A stretch of 64,000 bases of DNA from Rhizobium sp. 007 (GCF_015353075.1 NZ_CP064188.1:1-64000), one strand, 5' to 3'; positions 8,026-18,696 are shown, numbered from the stretch's first letter. Numbers and translations are program-made. Notes: generated from the letters alone by a model not told the origin.

Positions 8026-9240
8026 TCAATGGACGGCGCCTGATCCCCCGACGGCGACGATGCCGAAAGGCAGTCCCTCAACTGGAAGGGTTCGAACCTC
8101 TTTCATGGTCTCAATATCGATCATCCGCACAACGCTATGGCGAGGATCGGTGATGGCAATCTGATCGCCTGCAACTGCGAGCCGGGGGCGCGGATCGCGC
8201 CAGTGACCATCCTTGCTGTAAGGCTCGGTGACGCTTGCCGACGTCATGATCTGACCGCTTAGAATGTCGATAAGATGCAGTTGCCCGTCTTCGGTCAGTA
8301 CATAGGCATTCTTGACCCGAGTAGGATCGAGCGCGAAATCGATACGGCGGGTCGGCAGGTCGACCAAGCGATACGGTTCGGTGCCGTCTGGGTCGATCAG
8401 GGCAATCTTGTCCTCGCCGTAGTTGCCCAGGAAAAATTGCATCACCTTACTGCCGAGCAAGGTCGTCACTTTTCCCTTCGGCAGCTTGTCGCCATATTCC
8501 AGCATTTTAAGTTGCACGGTCTGCTCCTTGCCAGGACGGGCAATCAGGACACCTTCCTCGCAGCCGAAGGCAACGAGCTTTGCCGAGAAGGCTTCTCCGT
8601 GCAGCGCCGTGCAGGGCGTGACGTCGCCGACCTGTCTTCCGTTTGCGCTTAGAACACGTAAACCCAGACGTGGCGGCAGTTCATCCGGTTTGGTTTCCGC
8701 CTTGGTATCGGGAACCGAGACCAGCATATTCCGCCCCATGGGCACGGCGACACCATGGTGAGGTGCCGTCGCGTCTATGAGCTTTTCGGATGCTGCGCCT
8801 TCCAGAAGACCTTCTTCGGAAACGAGCTTGGCTTTGCCTTCCCGATCGTAAAACAATACCACGTCGTCGCCATGCATGACGGCGTGGACCGGCCGTTTCC
8901 CGTCGAGTGTGGCTTGCAGCAGCAAAGGTGCGGATGTTTCCAGATCGCGATGCTCGCCATGGTCGGAAAGCGTCACGCCGGTTTTGATCACCTGGACGGT
9001 ATTAGCTTCTGATTGAACGGCAAAAACAGTCTGGCCGGAATGACTGGCGGCCAGCGCCGCATAACCCTTTAGCCCAAACTCGCCGATCTGCTCACCGGTC
9101 TTGACGTCGAATGAACGAACCATGGGAGCCGTGTGGTCGGCGATGAACAGGCGCCATGTCTGCTTTTCCTCTTGAGCGGAGGCCGGATTCACCAAGAGGC
9201 TTGCTGCAAACGCTCCGGCCATCGTCAATCTGGGTATCAT
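8026..9240 (-). CDS. aztD: Periplasmic zinc metallochaperone AztD
   Basis: A 404-residue secreted beta-propeller protein with an N-terminal signal peptide (ending near NPASAQ). Recognisable AztD segments are LFIADH near the start, TAPHHGVAVPMGR, FFLGNYGEDKIALIDP, the TRRIDFALDP strand, and the C-terminal IVAVGGSGAVH. AztD binds zinc in the periplasm and passes it to the AztC binding protein of the AztABC importer under zinc starvation. The partner genes aztABC are not here, so this copy is an orphan. A Zur-type palindrome 20 bp upstream of the start (9261-9275) implies induction when zinc is low. It ends 54 bp before the cobalamin riboswitch region. Confidence 0.88.
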   Translation of the reverse strand: MIPRLTMAGAFAASLLVNPASAQEEKQTWRLFIADHTAPMVRSFDVKTGEQIGEFGLKGYAALAASHSGQTVFAVQSEANTVQVIKTGVTLSDHGEHRDLETSAPLLLQATLDGKRPVHAVMHGDDVVLFYDREGKAKLVSEEGLLEGAASEKLIDATAPHHGVAVPMGRNMLVSVPDTKAETKPDELPPRLGLRVLSANGRQVGDVTPCTALHGEAFSAKLVAFGCEEGVLIARPGKEQTVQLKMLEYGDKLPKGKVTTLLGSKVMQFFLGNYGEDKIALIDPDGTEPYRLVDLPTRRIDFALDPTRVKNAYVLTEDGQLHLIDILSGQIMTSASVTEPYSKDGHWRDPRPRLAVAGDQIAITDPRHSVVRMIDIETMKEVRTLPVEGLPFGIVAVGGSGAVH

Positions 9241-9260
9241 AGGAAATCCCTTTTCTGATA

Positions 9261-9275
9261 TGTAATAACATTACA
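9261..9275. promoter_or_regulatory. Zur box upstream of aztD
   Basis: TGTAATAACATTACA has perfect 6-bp arms (TGTAAT/ATTACA) and resembles the alphaproteobacterial Zur operator. It ends 20 bp upstream of the aztD start, where bound Zur would block transcription when zinc is sufficient. Confidence 0.75.
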
Positions 9276-9282
9276 TTCTCTA

Positions 9283-10469
9283 GCGGAGTTCCAGAAACAT
9301 GTCCAGGCCGTCGGGGCCGAAGGCGATGTAGCGCTCGAGCTGCCCCCCACAAGCCTGCTGCGACCTATGTCCGACGCCGGCCGCGCGTTGGCTCGGCTCG
9401 ACGAGCGCATCGCCCGCTCGCCAGTCGGGCAGGGTTTTGTCGAACGCTCGCATTTCGCCGACGCCTGCGCCTCGCTTTGGATCGACGGCGAGCTGGTTCA
9501 TCTGGAAGACCTGGTGCTGCATGATGCCAGTCATGACATCCGCACGCCGACCCATGAACTGACCATCGCCCGCGACGTTCTGAAAACCCGCCGGCGGATT
9601 GCGGCCCAGCCGCATGGTTGGGCGCTTCAGTCCCGAGGGACTGCGAAACCTGCGCGGCCAGGGTCACATCGTCGCCGACGGCGGTGCCAGCGAAACAATT
9701 ACCGTCGAAGGTGCTGCCGTGGCCGATGGCGAGCCGATACCCGCTGATGAGGCAGTGAACGGAGGAGGGGAGCGGAGCGATGCTTCTGATCCGCTCGCCA
9801 CAGAGCTGGCGGCGATCGACGCGGTGCTCGCTCGCTCCGAGGCGGCGCTCACACAGGCTAGTGCGCCCAGCCGCGCCGGCGGCCGCGAAAAGGATCCATT
9901 CGCTTATGATCTGGATTGGGACGAGGACGAACGGCTCGGCGAATGGCGAGCCGTCCTGCGCGAGCTCGACAGTTCTCCACGCGTGCTGCAGGCGATTGTC
10001 GCCCTCGATGCCTGGAATGGTTTGGAGGTCCTGCAGCATGCGCCTTGGCTCGGCCGGCCGCGGGCAGCGTCATTGCTACGTCAGGCCGGCCTGACGACTG
10101 GAGGGCATCTGGCCGCGATCAATCTCGGCCTGAAATCCATTCCGGTCGATCGCCGCCGGCATCGCGACCGCGAAACCCCTTTGCTGGCGCTGCTCGCCGC
10201 CATCATCGCCGCGGCCGAGCTTGACCTCAATGAACACGATCGGCTGACGCTTGCCCGGCAGTCGATGGAGCGGAGGCTCACCGGACGGCGGACGTCGTCA
10301 AAACTGCCGCAGCTGATCGAGCTGGTGATGTCGAGGCCGCTCCTGTCAACCGGCATGGTCGCAAAGGCGATCGACGTCACGCCGCAAACAGCGGTCAGAA
10401 TCGTCGGCGAGCTGGGCTTGAGGGAGATTGACGGGGAGGGAGAAGTTTCGGGCGTGGGGAGTGGTCTGA
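9283..10469 (+). pseudogene. Frameshifted DUF1612/helix-turn-helix plasmid protein
   Basis: This is a broken copy of a family of about 370-residue proteins (DUF1612 plus a C-terminal helix-turn-helix) common on rhizobial plasmids. The N-terminal part, with GRALARLDERIARSP and the DIRTPTHELTIARDVL segment, reads in one frame. It shifts near 9630 to a second frame that carries [28 protein letters not shown] and the helix-turn-helix near 10350-10420. A second shift near 10430 restores the usual ending FRAWGVV and a stop at 10467. No start codon is evident at the 5' end, which probably was lost where it meets the aztD promoter. Confidence 0.8.
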
Positions 10470-10595
10470 GTGGTCGGCATAGGGGCGTGGGCAACGCTGT
10501 GACAACCGTGAACAGTGAGTTATCGAGCTGCAGGCTGAACATGCGTAGCAGTGCCAGCGCACCCTAAACTTCTAAAAAGAAAGGGCATTGATTCT

Positions 10596-10646
10596 GGACC
10601 AAGATATGGTCTAGATATCTTACGTTATTGGACCTTTAAGTGGTCC
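10596..10646. promoter_or_regulatory. Two matching operators before the toxin-antitoxin genes
   Basis: Two inverted repeats of identical layout, GGACC-n7-GGTCT (10596-10612) and GGACC-n7-GGTCC (10630-10646), have centres 34 bp apart just before the antitoxin gene. Paired palindromes are typical sites for autorepression by an antitoxin-toxin complex. Another inverted repeat, AGATAT-n7-ATATCT (10602-10620), overlaps the first. Confidence 0.6.
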
Positions 10647-10663
10647 GGAATAGGGAGCAGGCG

Positions 10664-10921
10664 ATGCAGGTGTCCGTTACTGAAGCGAAAGGTCAATTGA
10701 CAGAGTTGGTTCGGCGTGCCGAAGCGGGAGATGAGGTTATCTTGACCCGGCATGGCCATGCGGCAGTTCGTCTTGTTCCCGTAAAGACGGGGCCTGACAG
10801 AAGATCTCGTCGGGCGCTACTCGAGGCGGTTCGTACCGCCGCGTCCACGAAGGCGACGACCGGACCCAACGCAGCGCGTAGCCAGGATTTTCTCTACGGT
10901 GCTGATGGCCTTCCGGAATGA
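10664..10921 (+). CDS. Antitoxin, Phd/YefM family
   Basis: An 85-residue antitoxin: the N-terminal MQVSVTEAKGQLTELVRRAEAG is the Phd/YefM DNA-binding fold, while the C-terminal tail wraps the toxin. I use the ATG at 10664, preceded by AGGGAGCAG, rather than an upstream GTG. It neutralises the PIN toxin encoded next, with which it overlaps by 4 bp (ATGA), and probably binds the two operators upstream to repress the pair. Confidence 0.88.
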   Translation: MQVSVTEAKGQLTELVRRAEAGDEVILTRHGHAAVRLVPVKTGPDRRSRRALLEAVRTAASTKATTGPNAARSQDFLYGADGLPE

Positions 10922-11301
10922 TCGCCGTAGATACGTCGGCGCTGATGGCGATCGTGCTAGATGAACCTGAAGCGAATTTCTGCATCGGTGCGCTCGAAAC
11001 CGAAGCCGACCTTCTAATCTCCGCGGGCACAGTCGCGGAAGCTCTCATCGTGTCTGCTCGGCGGAATGTTGGGGAGGAGATGGCACGCCTTATCGACGGG
11101 CTGGGCTTCGAAATTGTATCTCTTACGCCCGCTTCTGCGAGGCGGGTCGCCCATGCATATGAAATGTGGGGTAAGGGCGTCCATCCAGCGGGGCTGAATT
11201 TCGGGGACTGTTTCGCCTACGAAGTGGCGAAGGAACATGCTTGCCGCCTGCTCTTTGTCGGCGATGATTTTACGAAGACCGATATTGAAAGAGTTATCTG
11301 A
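10918..11301 (+). CDS. PIN-domain ribonuclease toxin (VapC-like)
   Basis: A 127-residue PIN-domain protein, probably an RNase that cleaves RNA when released from its antitoxin. The acidic active-site set is visible: D5 in IAVDTSALMAI, E in VAEALI, D in FGDCFAYEVA and D in FVGDDFTK. The gene overlaps the antitoxin by 4 bp, as expected of a toxin-antitoxin pair, and probably helps keep the plasmid. Confidence 0.9.
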   Translation: MIAVDTSALMAIVLDEPEANFCIGALETEADLLISAGTVAEALIVSARRNVGEEMARLIDGLGFEIVSLTPASARRVAHAYEMWGKGVHPAGLNFGDCFAYEVAKEHACRLLFVGDDFTKTDIERVI

Positions 11302-11307
11302 GGGGCG

Positions 11308-11814
11308 ATGGTGACAGAAGCGATGATATTGCCAGAAGGGTGGGTGATGACTACCGTCGCCAAGATTTGGGCGGTGCGACAGCGTTCGCCGGACCAACAC
11401 ACCGGACAATTTGCCACGAAGTACGTTCGTGCGGCCAACATCACGGCTAACGGAATAGATGTTGCCGACGTATTGGAAATGGATTTTTCGCCAGCGGAGC
11501 GTCAGGTATTTCAGTTTCAAGTCGGCGACATCTTGCTTGCAGAGGCGGCCGGCAGCCCCAAGCAGGTAGGGCGCGCGGCAATCTGGCAGGGCGAAATACC
11601 CGACGGCTGTTTTCAAAACACCGTTATTCGCGTTCGTCCTCACGCCGTTGTCCCTGAATTCGCCCTGCTCGTTTTTCGGCGTATGGCGGAAGTGGTGCCT
11701 TTGGGGAAGTGGCCCCGTGGGGTAGCCGACGGCTCCTCATCACAGACTCAGACCTTTGGCGACGCTGAAGGAAGCCGAAGTCGACATTCATCCAACATTT
11801 GTAGGCGTCAATAA
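11308..11814 (+). pseudogene. Truncated type I restriction specificity subunit (HsdS)
   Basis: The first ~125 residues look like one target-recognition domain of HsdS: LPEGWVMTTVAKIW at the start, then YVRAANIT, FQVGDILLAEAAGSP and FQNTVIRVRP. A normal HsdS has about 400 residues and two such domains. Here likeness stops near 11690, after which the frame reads unrelated sequence. No hsdM or hsdR is present, so it is very likely inactive. It sits right behind the toxin-antitoxin pair. Confidence 0.65.
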
Positions 11815-11931
11815 CAGCAAGCGCGGCAAAACCATCTTTGAGCGATGGTCCCAAGACATCGCTCAGGAGCCGTTGTTCATCGATGATCCCGTGATCGTCG
11901 GCCGCGCGGGACACCCCTTCGGAACAGATTA
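11743..11931 (+). other. Coding-like remnant of unknown origin
   Basis: One frame reads about 60 residues without a stop and ends at TAG 11929-11931, including HPTFVGVNNSKRGKTIFERW and FIDDPVIVGRAGHPFG. It has no start codon or ribosome site of its own and looks like the 3' end of a lost gene. I do not recognise the family. Confidence 0.3.
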
Positions 11932-11989
11932 GTCCGACGACTGGATTTTGCTGTTTTCTCGTCCGGGAAACTGACGCCCTGCCTTGCAA

Positions 11990-12180
11990 GCGCGTGCCGA
12001 TATTGCCCGTCGCTGGAAAGGATGGCAGACACGCCTCGATCCGGCACGACTGGTCTGTATTGACGCGACTTGGATCAAGACGAACATGGCCCACTCGATG
12101 GTTGGGCCCGAAAGGCAAGCGTTTTGCGCGGCTTTTTGCTGGGCACTTTGACTCTGGCCGCCGCCGCTCCATTGTTCCAT
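11990..12180 (+). mobile_element. IS630-family transposase fragment
   Basis: The translated sequence WKGWQTRLDPARLVCIDATW followed by IKTNMA parallels the middle of IS630 transposases (LDPARLVFIDETWTKTNMA, catalytic Asp included). A frameshifted continuation resembles PLRGWAPRGKRL. Only the middle of the transposase remains, with no visible terminal repeats, so the element is dead. It joins directly to the phosphoesterase gene. Confidence 0.7.
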
Positions 12181-12182
12181 TC

Positions 12183-12671
12183 ATGATCTACTTTACGAGT
12201 GACACCCATTTCGCCGACCCACGTGTGCTACGGATCGATCGCAGGCCGTTCCCCGGTATGGCAGAGCACGACGTTGCGCTGATCAGGAACTGGAATGCCA
12301 TCGTCGGAAAAGACGACGACATCTGGCATCTCGGCGACTTCATGTCGGCGAAAGGGGGCGACTGCGATCAGCTTCTTTCGATGCTGAACGGCCGCAAGCA
12401 CTTGATTATTGGCAACTGTGATCCCGAGACGACAACGAAGGCTGAGAACTGGACCAGCGTTCAGCATTATGCCGAGCTCGTTACAGACGCGCATCTTGTC
12501 GTGCTATGTCATTTTCCGTTCCGGACTTGGCACAAGATGGGCAAGAACTCGATCAACCTTCATGGGCATTCGCATGGCCGGCTGAAGCCGATGCCCCGGC
12601 AATATGATGTCGGCGTTGATGCGCGGGCTCTCCGACCGGTCACACTTGCGCAGCTGCTGTCATTGCCGTGA
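12183..12671 (+). CDS. Metallophosphoesterase (calcineurin-like)
   Basis: A 162-residue single-domain phosphoesterase with the metal-binding motifs in order: YFTSDTHF (residues 3-10), WHLGDFM, LIIGNCDPE, CHFPFRTW and LHGHSHG. Such enzymes hydrolyse phosphomono- or diesters; the substrate is unknown. The usual GNHD motif reads GNCD here. The ATG at 12183 begins the conserved domain at once; longer upstream reading enters the IS remnant. Confidence 0.87.
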   Translation: MIYFTSDTHFADPRVLRIDRRPFPGMAEHDVALIRNWNAIVGKDDDIWHLGDFMSAKGGDCDQLLSMLNGRKHLIIGNCDPETTTKAENWTSVQHYAELVTDAHLVVLCHFPFRTWHKMGKNSINLHGHSHGRLKPMPRQYDVGVDARALRPVTLAQLLSLP

Positions 12672-12902
12672 CACTTGCGGTCTCGATCATTCGATGGCGA
12701 CTGACAATGCCGAAAGGCGCTGCGTTCCCCATCCCTGTTGCGACCGCGTGACACGGATTGCGTTTGGACAGAGCAAATGGTCGTAGCGCATAAATGTCCC
12801 GCCCGGGCCTGGTCGAATGAAAGAGCAATCTCCGGCGCCGACGCGGGGGCATGCTGGAAGGCCGCGGGAATGGCGGCCCTCCAAGCAATCAGAAATAATG
12901 AC

Positions 12903-13400
12903 TCATGCAGCCTTCGTTGCCTTCACATTTGCCGAAGTTTGCGCAAGCTGGGTGAGCTTCTTGTCGGTGGCTTCCTCTTCCGCGAGGCTTGCCTGAAGGA
13001 GAGGGATCGCGTCCTTCAGACCCAGCTGCTTGGCCCAGGCGATCAGCGTGCCGTAGCGGGCGATTTCATAATGTTCGACGGCCTGGGCCGCAGAGATCAG
13101 TCCCGCGTCGAGTGCAACAGAGCCCTTGAACTCTTCGATGATCTCTTCGCTTTCGGCGATGATGCCCTGGATCGCCTCGCAGGTCTTGCCACGAGCGGGC
13201 TTGCCGATGATCTCGAACACCTGCACGAGCCGCTCGATCTGACTTTCGGTTTCGTCACGGTGTTTTAGGAAACCCGCTTTGCCTTCCTCCGATTGCGCCG
13301 CGCGCGCCATCTTCGGCAAGGCTTTGAGGATTTGTTTCTCGGCGAAGTAAATGTCTTTCAGCGTGTCGACAAACAAGTCGTTTAGCGTCTTTGCAGCCAT
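12903..13400 (-). CDS. YciE/YciF-type ferritin-like protein (DUF892)
   Basis: A 165-residue ferritin-like four-helix protein of the YciF/DUF892 family. Typical marks are DLFVDTLKDIYFAEKQILKALP at the N-terminus, the HRDETESQIERLVQVFE helix, CEAIQGIIAE and AQAVEHYEIARYGTL, with Glu and His residues placed to bind a di-metal centre. Members are linked to stress responses, but their reaction is not established. An AGGAGAG ribosome site precedes the ATG at 13400. Confidence 0.9.
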   Translation of the reverse strand: MAAKTLNDLFVDTLKDIYFAEKQILKALPKMARAAQSEEGKAGFLKHRDETESQIERLVQVFEIIGKPARGKTCEAIQGIIAESEEIIEEFKGSVALDAGLISAAQAVEHYEIARYGTLIAWAKQLGLKDAIPLLQASLAEEEATDKKLTQLAQTSANVKATKAA

Positions 13401-13628
13401 TCTGCTCTCCTATGGTAGGGGGTAAGTGACCAACCTGAACGCGACGCAGCGCGGGATGTTCCGATCAGCTGACAACAAGCCCATTGCGCACCGACATGCG
13501 AAACGCAAAACCTCTGCGAGATGACCCGGCTGCCGGTCGTCTTCGGAATGATTGTCCAAGGGCATCACGTTTCACGCGGAACCAGCGCTCACGCAAAGTG
13601 TTTCACTGACAACCCATGGAGAGCTCAG

Positions 13629-13859
13629 ATGAAATACTTTTACAGGGTCGTCGGCGCGAAAGGGGAATTGGCAGAGACGAGCTGCGAGTTTGACGGGGTG
13701 CAAGCTGCAAAGGCCGAAGCCCGCAACGCTCTTACCGAGACTGCCGCCGGCGGATTGCCTGAAACCCCTGTCCACATGTTGTCGGTCGAACTGTTCGACG
13801 AAAACCGCCTGCCAATCACTGAGCTGCGTTTAATCCTAGAGGAAATTAGCAAGGAATGA
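13629..13859 (+). CDS. Small DUF6894-type protein
   Basis: A 76-residue protein starting MKYFYRVV, then a mid-part rich in Glu and Ala (GVQAAKAEARNAL) and the ending ELRLILEEI. This matches the small DUF6894 family common in rhizobia, whose function is unknown. It overlaps the following cysteine hydrolase gene by 4 bp (ATGA), so both are translated from one message. A longer upstream reading was rejected because it adds unrelated residues. Confidence 0.75.
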   Translation: MKYFYRVVGAKGELAETSCEFDGVQAAKAEARNALTETAAGGLPETPVHMLSVELFDENRLPITELRLILEEISKE

Positions 13860-14458
13860 CGCCGCTGAGCGAGCATATGCACAGTCTTGGCGAATGGCGT
13901 CACTTGTGCGTGGACATGCAGTGCCTGTTCTTCGAGGCGACGCCATGGCACGTCGAATGGATGAAGCGCGTCTTGCCGCTGGTTGAGGCGGTGGCAGGCC
14001 ATCATGCCGAGCGGACGGTCTTTACCCGATTTATTCCACCGGAAAACGCAGCCGACATGCCAGGCACGTGGCAACACTATTATGAGAAATGGTGGATGAT
14101 GACGCGCAAGCAGCTGCCGTCCGGTCTGATAGAGCTTGTCCCTTCGCTTGCCCGCCTTGTGCCGCCTGCTCGGGTCTTCGACAAGGCCACCTACTCACCT
14201 TGGATCTGTGGACGGCTCCATGCGACGCTTGCCGAAGAGGGCGTGTCGACCCTTGTCATCAGCGGTGGCGAGACGGACGTCTGCGTATTGGCTGCGGTCC
14301 TGGGTGCAATCGATCTCGGCTACCGGGTCATTTTATTGACGGACGCTGTCTGTAGCGGTGCAGATGAATCGCATGAGGCGTCATTGGAACTCCTGGGCGA
14401 GCGATTTTCAGTGCAGCTTGAGCTGACGGAAACCGATCGATTTCTGCAGTGCATCTAG
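13856..14458 (+). CDS. Cysteine hydrolase, isochorismatase-like family
   Basis: A 200-residue hydrolase of the isochorismatase-like fold. The expected catalytic triad is visible: Asp20 (CVDMQC), a Lys in VFDKATYSPW and the nucleophilic Cys in SGGETDVCVLAAVLGA. Such enzymes hydrolyse amides or related bonds, for example nicotinamide, carbamoylsarcosine or ureidoacrylate; the substrate here is not evident. It is translationally coupled to the DUF6894 gene. Confidence 0.85.
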   Translation: MTPLSEHMHSLGEWRHLCVDMQCLFFEATPWHVEWMKRVLPLVEAVAGHHAERTVFTRFIPPENAADMPGTWQHYYEKWWMMTRKQLPSGLIELVPSLARLVPPARVFDKATYSPWICGRLHATLAEEGVSTLVISGGETDVCVLAAVLGAIDLGYRVILLTDAVCSGADESHEASLELLGERFSVQLELTETDRFLQCI

Positions 14459-14740
14459 TCGACGCTCCTCGCGCTCCGGCCGTACACACAGGAACACGCA
14501 AAGGCTGACGTCGATGTCACGGCTTCTCGTCAGGGGGTTTCGTCGTTCTTTCGGAGAATGGCGCATCAGTTCCGGGATAATGCATTGCCATGCTGCCGCA
14601 CCTTTTTCAACGGTGGGGCTTAGGAAGGGTTTTTCGCCTCGTCGGTCGTTCTGGCGCGGTCAAATTTCTTCCCGCCATTGGGTCGTTTCGCGAAGTTGTG
14701 CGTTTACCATCGTAGAAACAGAGCCCGCCAGGAGAGAATT

Positions 14741-14971
14741 ATGACCAAGACCTTTGACCTGTCCAACTTGTCCGATGAGGAACTGGCCTCCCTCATCGAT
14801 GAGGCAACAACCCTGCGAGACACTAGACGTGCCAGCCGTGAAGGTGAGCGTCGAGTAGGTTCGGATGGTTCGATGGGGCAGGATGTGAGGGCCCCGGATC
14901 ATGGCGTTATCCCCACGCCCACGCCGCGGGAAGTCAAGGATGAAGGTCAGGCACATGGCGTACCCAAATAA
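14741..14971 (+). CDS. Small conserved hypothetical protein
   Basis: A 76-residue charged, soluble protein (MTKTFDLSNLSDEELASLID near the N-terminus). Its strong ribosome site AGGAGAG lies 6 bp before the ATG at 14741, which is why I favour this start over the upstream GTG-type reading. I do not recognise a functional domain. It converges on oxyR with 16 bp between them. The preceding 282 bp (14459-14740) hold no other supported gene. Confidence 0.65.
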   Translation: MTKTFDLSNLSDEELASLIDEATTLRDTRRASREGERRVGSDGSMGQDVRAPDHGVIPTPTPREVKDEGQAHGVPK

Positions 14972-14987
14972 CGGCGCCGGGAGCCAG

Positions 14988-15926
14988 TTATTGCTCGGCA
15001 CCCACGTCCACGATGCTGGATTTGTATTGCTTGCGCATCGCATCGGCTGACTGACGAACGATTTCAGAAACCTTCAAGAACTGTTGGGCTAAGGGGCTCG
15101 TCTTGCGCCAGATCATGCCGATCGTTCGTGAGGGTTGAACGCTCTGAAAGTGAGCGACAGAGACTGACGCCGAGCGCGTCTCTACTCTAACGGCCATTTC
15201 GGGGATCAAAGTGACGCCAATGCCGGCGCTGACCATTTGGACCAGCGTCGACAAAGAGCTGCCGTCCAGCAGCTCTCGCGGCAGCGCCGAATGAATGTTG
15301 CAGAATGACAAAGCCTGATCGCGAAAACAGTGCCCCTCTTCCAGTAGAAGCAGCCTCATTTCACGCAGGGCCTCGCGGTTGGGTACAGGCTTACCTTCAT
15401 CCTCGCTTGGTCGGACCAGCACGAAATTCTCCGAAAACAATGGAACCTCGGTCAACGAAGGTTCGGATACCGGCAACGCGACAATTGCAGTGTCGAGCCT
15501 GCCTTCCGCCAGTTCATGAACCAGCTTGGAGGTCAACGTCTCGCGCACGTGGATCTCAAGCCCGTCATTTATGCGGGTGAGGTTGCCGATGATCGCAGGC
15601 AGCAGGTAGGGCGCGACCGTCGGGATCACGCCTATCCGCAACCGCCCCACCAGCCGGTCCTGCGAAGCGCGTGCTAGGTCTGCCAGTTCATCAACAGAAC
15701 GCAGGATGTCGCGCACGCGAAGCGCAAAGGCTTCCCCGAAGCTGGTCAGCCGGACTTGACGCGCGCCTCTTTCGAAGAGCTCTGTCCCCAGCGTTTCTTC
15801 GAGTTCCTTGATCTGCATGGACAAGGCGGGCTGGGAAATCGCACAGACATCTGCCGCGCGTCCAAAATGGCCTTGTCGGGCCAGCGCCTCAAAATAGCGA
15901 AGCTGCTTGAGCGTCAAATTTGTCAT
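14988..15926 (-). CDS. oxyR: Hydrogen peroxide sensor regulator OxyR (LysR family)
   Basis: A 312-residue LysR-type regulator: the winged helix-turn-helix at residues 1-65 (LKQLRYFEALARQGHFGRAA) and a C-terminal sensor domain. The two redox cysteines of OxyR are present with the right spacing of nine, in GHCFRDQALSFCN. It is divergent from katG with a 234-bp intergenic region, the classic arrangement in which OxyR activates katG on peroxide stress. Confidence 0.94.
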   Translation of the reverse strand: MTNLTLKQLRYFEALARQGHFGRAADVCAISQPALSMQIKELEETLGTELFERGARQVRLTSFGEAFALRVRDILRSVDELADLARASQDRLVGRLRIGVIPTVAPYLLPAIIGNLTRINDGLEIHVRETLTSKLVHELAEGRLDTAIVALPVSEPSLTEVPLFSENFVLVRPSEDEGKPVPNREALREMRLLLLEEGHCFRDQALSFCNIHSALPRELLDGSSLSTLVQMVSAGIGVTLIPEMAVRVETRSASVSVAHFQSVQPSRTIGMIWRKTSPLAQQFLKVSEIVRQSADAMRKQYKSSIVDVGAEQ

Positions 15927-16085
15927 AACTTCACCTTATCGCTGCAATCAGAAAATCCAACTTAAATTAATGAAGCAGCTTGGATATAGTGCCCAAAGCA
16001 GAGAGGAGATGCGGCCGCTGTCTGACCCGTTTGTGACCGACGGCGGTCTGCAGCGTGTTGATGTCCAAATATCCGCAACGCCTAA

Positions 16086-18362
<2,277 letters not shown>

Positions 18363-18370
18363 GATGAAAC

Positions 18371-18409
18371 GCGCTCGGGCGCGGCTGAAGTCCAGCCGCG
18401 CCCGAGCGC
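18371..18409 (+). terminator. Strong hairpin after katG
   Basis: A perfect 16-bp stem, GCGCTCGGGCGCGGCT paired with its complement, encloses a 7-base loop, starting 9 bp after the katG stop. No T-run follows, so it may act as a 3' stabiliser or a stem-only terminator. Confidence 0.7.
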
Positions 18410-18480
18410 TAAACAGAGGCAAATTGCCTCCGTGCAAATCTGCGCGCCGGCGTGCACCAATAAAGACCGGGACCTGGTGC
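18402..18480 (+). repeat. Dispersed repeat, copy 1 (second copy near 62394)
   Basis: From CCGAGCGCTAAACAG onward this stretch matches 62396-62456, including AAATCTGCGCGCCGGCGTGCAC and then a CCGG-rich ACCTGGT segment. Copy 1 carries an extra stretch containing the palindrome GAGGCAA-a-TTGCCTC that copy 2 lacks. Both copies lie just downstream of a gene end (katG; cyclopropane-fatty-acid synthase). Confidence 0.65.
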
Positions 18481-18506
18481 ATGCCTTTGCTGTCACAGGT
18501 CGGCCG

Positions 18507-18696
18507 TTATTGCCGCATGAACGCCTGCATCTCCTCGGGTGTGACCTTGCCGCCGTTTGTGGATCGCGGTTGCCTACTCGAAGGAAAGCGCTCCATCTGC
18601 GTCAGCGATGGCGAACATGATCTTCATCATATGACCACGCATGGCCCCCATCGACATTCCACCCATCATGCCGGACGGCATCATATCTCGACCCAT
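18507..18696 (-). pseudogene. Broken EF-hand calcium-binding protein
   Basis: On the minus strand a Met/Gly-rich N-terminal piece (MGRDMMPSGMMGGMSMG) runs into FAIADADGALSFE, an EF-hand loop missing residues, and hits a TAG. After a frameshift and deletion the family ending GKVTPEEMQAFMRQ and a TAA (18507-18509) follow. Intact relatives have two EF-hands and a signal peptide. Both the signal and most of the second EF-hand loop are gone here. Confidence 0.7.

Noticed and set aside
14514..14744. Short Arg/Ser-rich frame before the small hypothetical gene
   Set aside because: No ribosome site, no likeness, and it overlaps the promoter and start of the better-supported gene at 14741.
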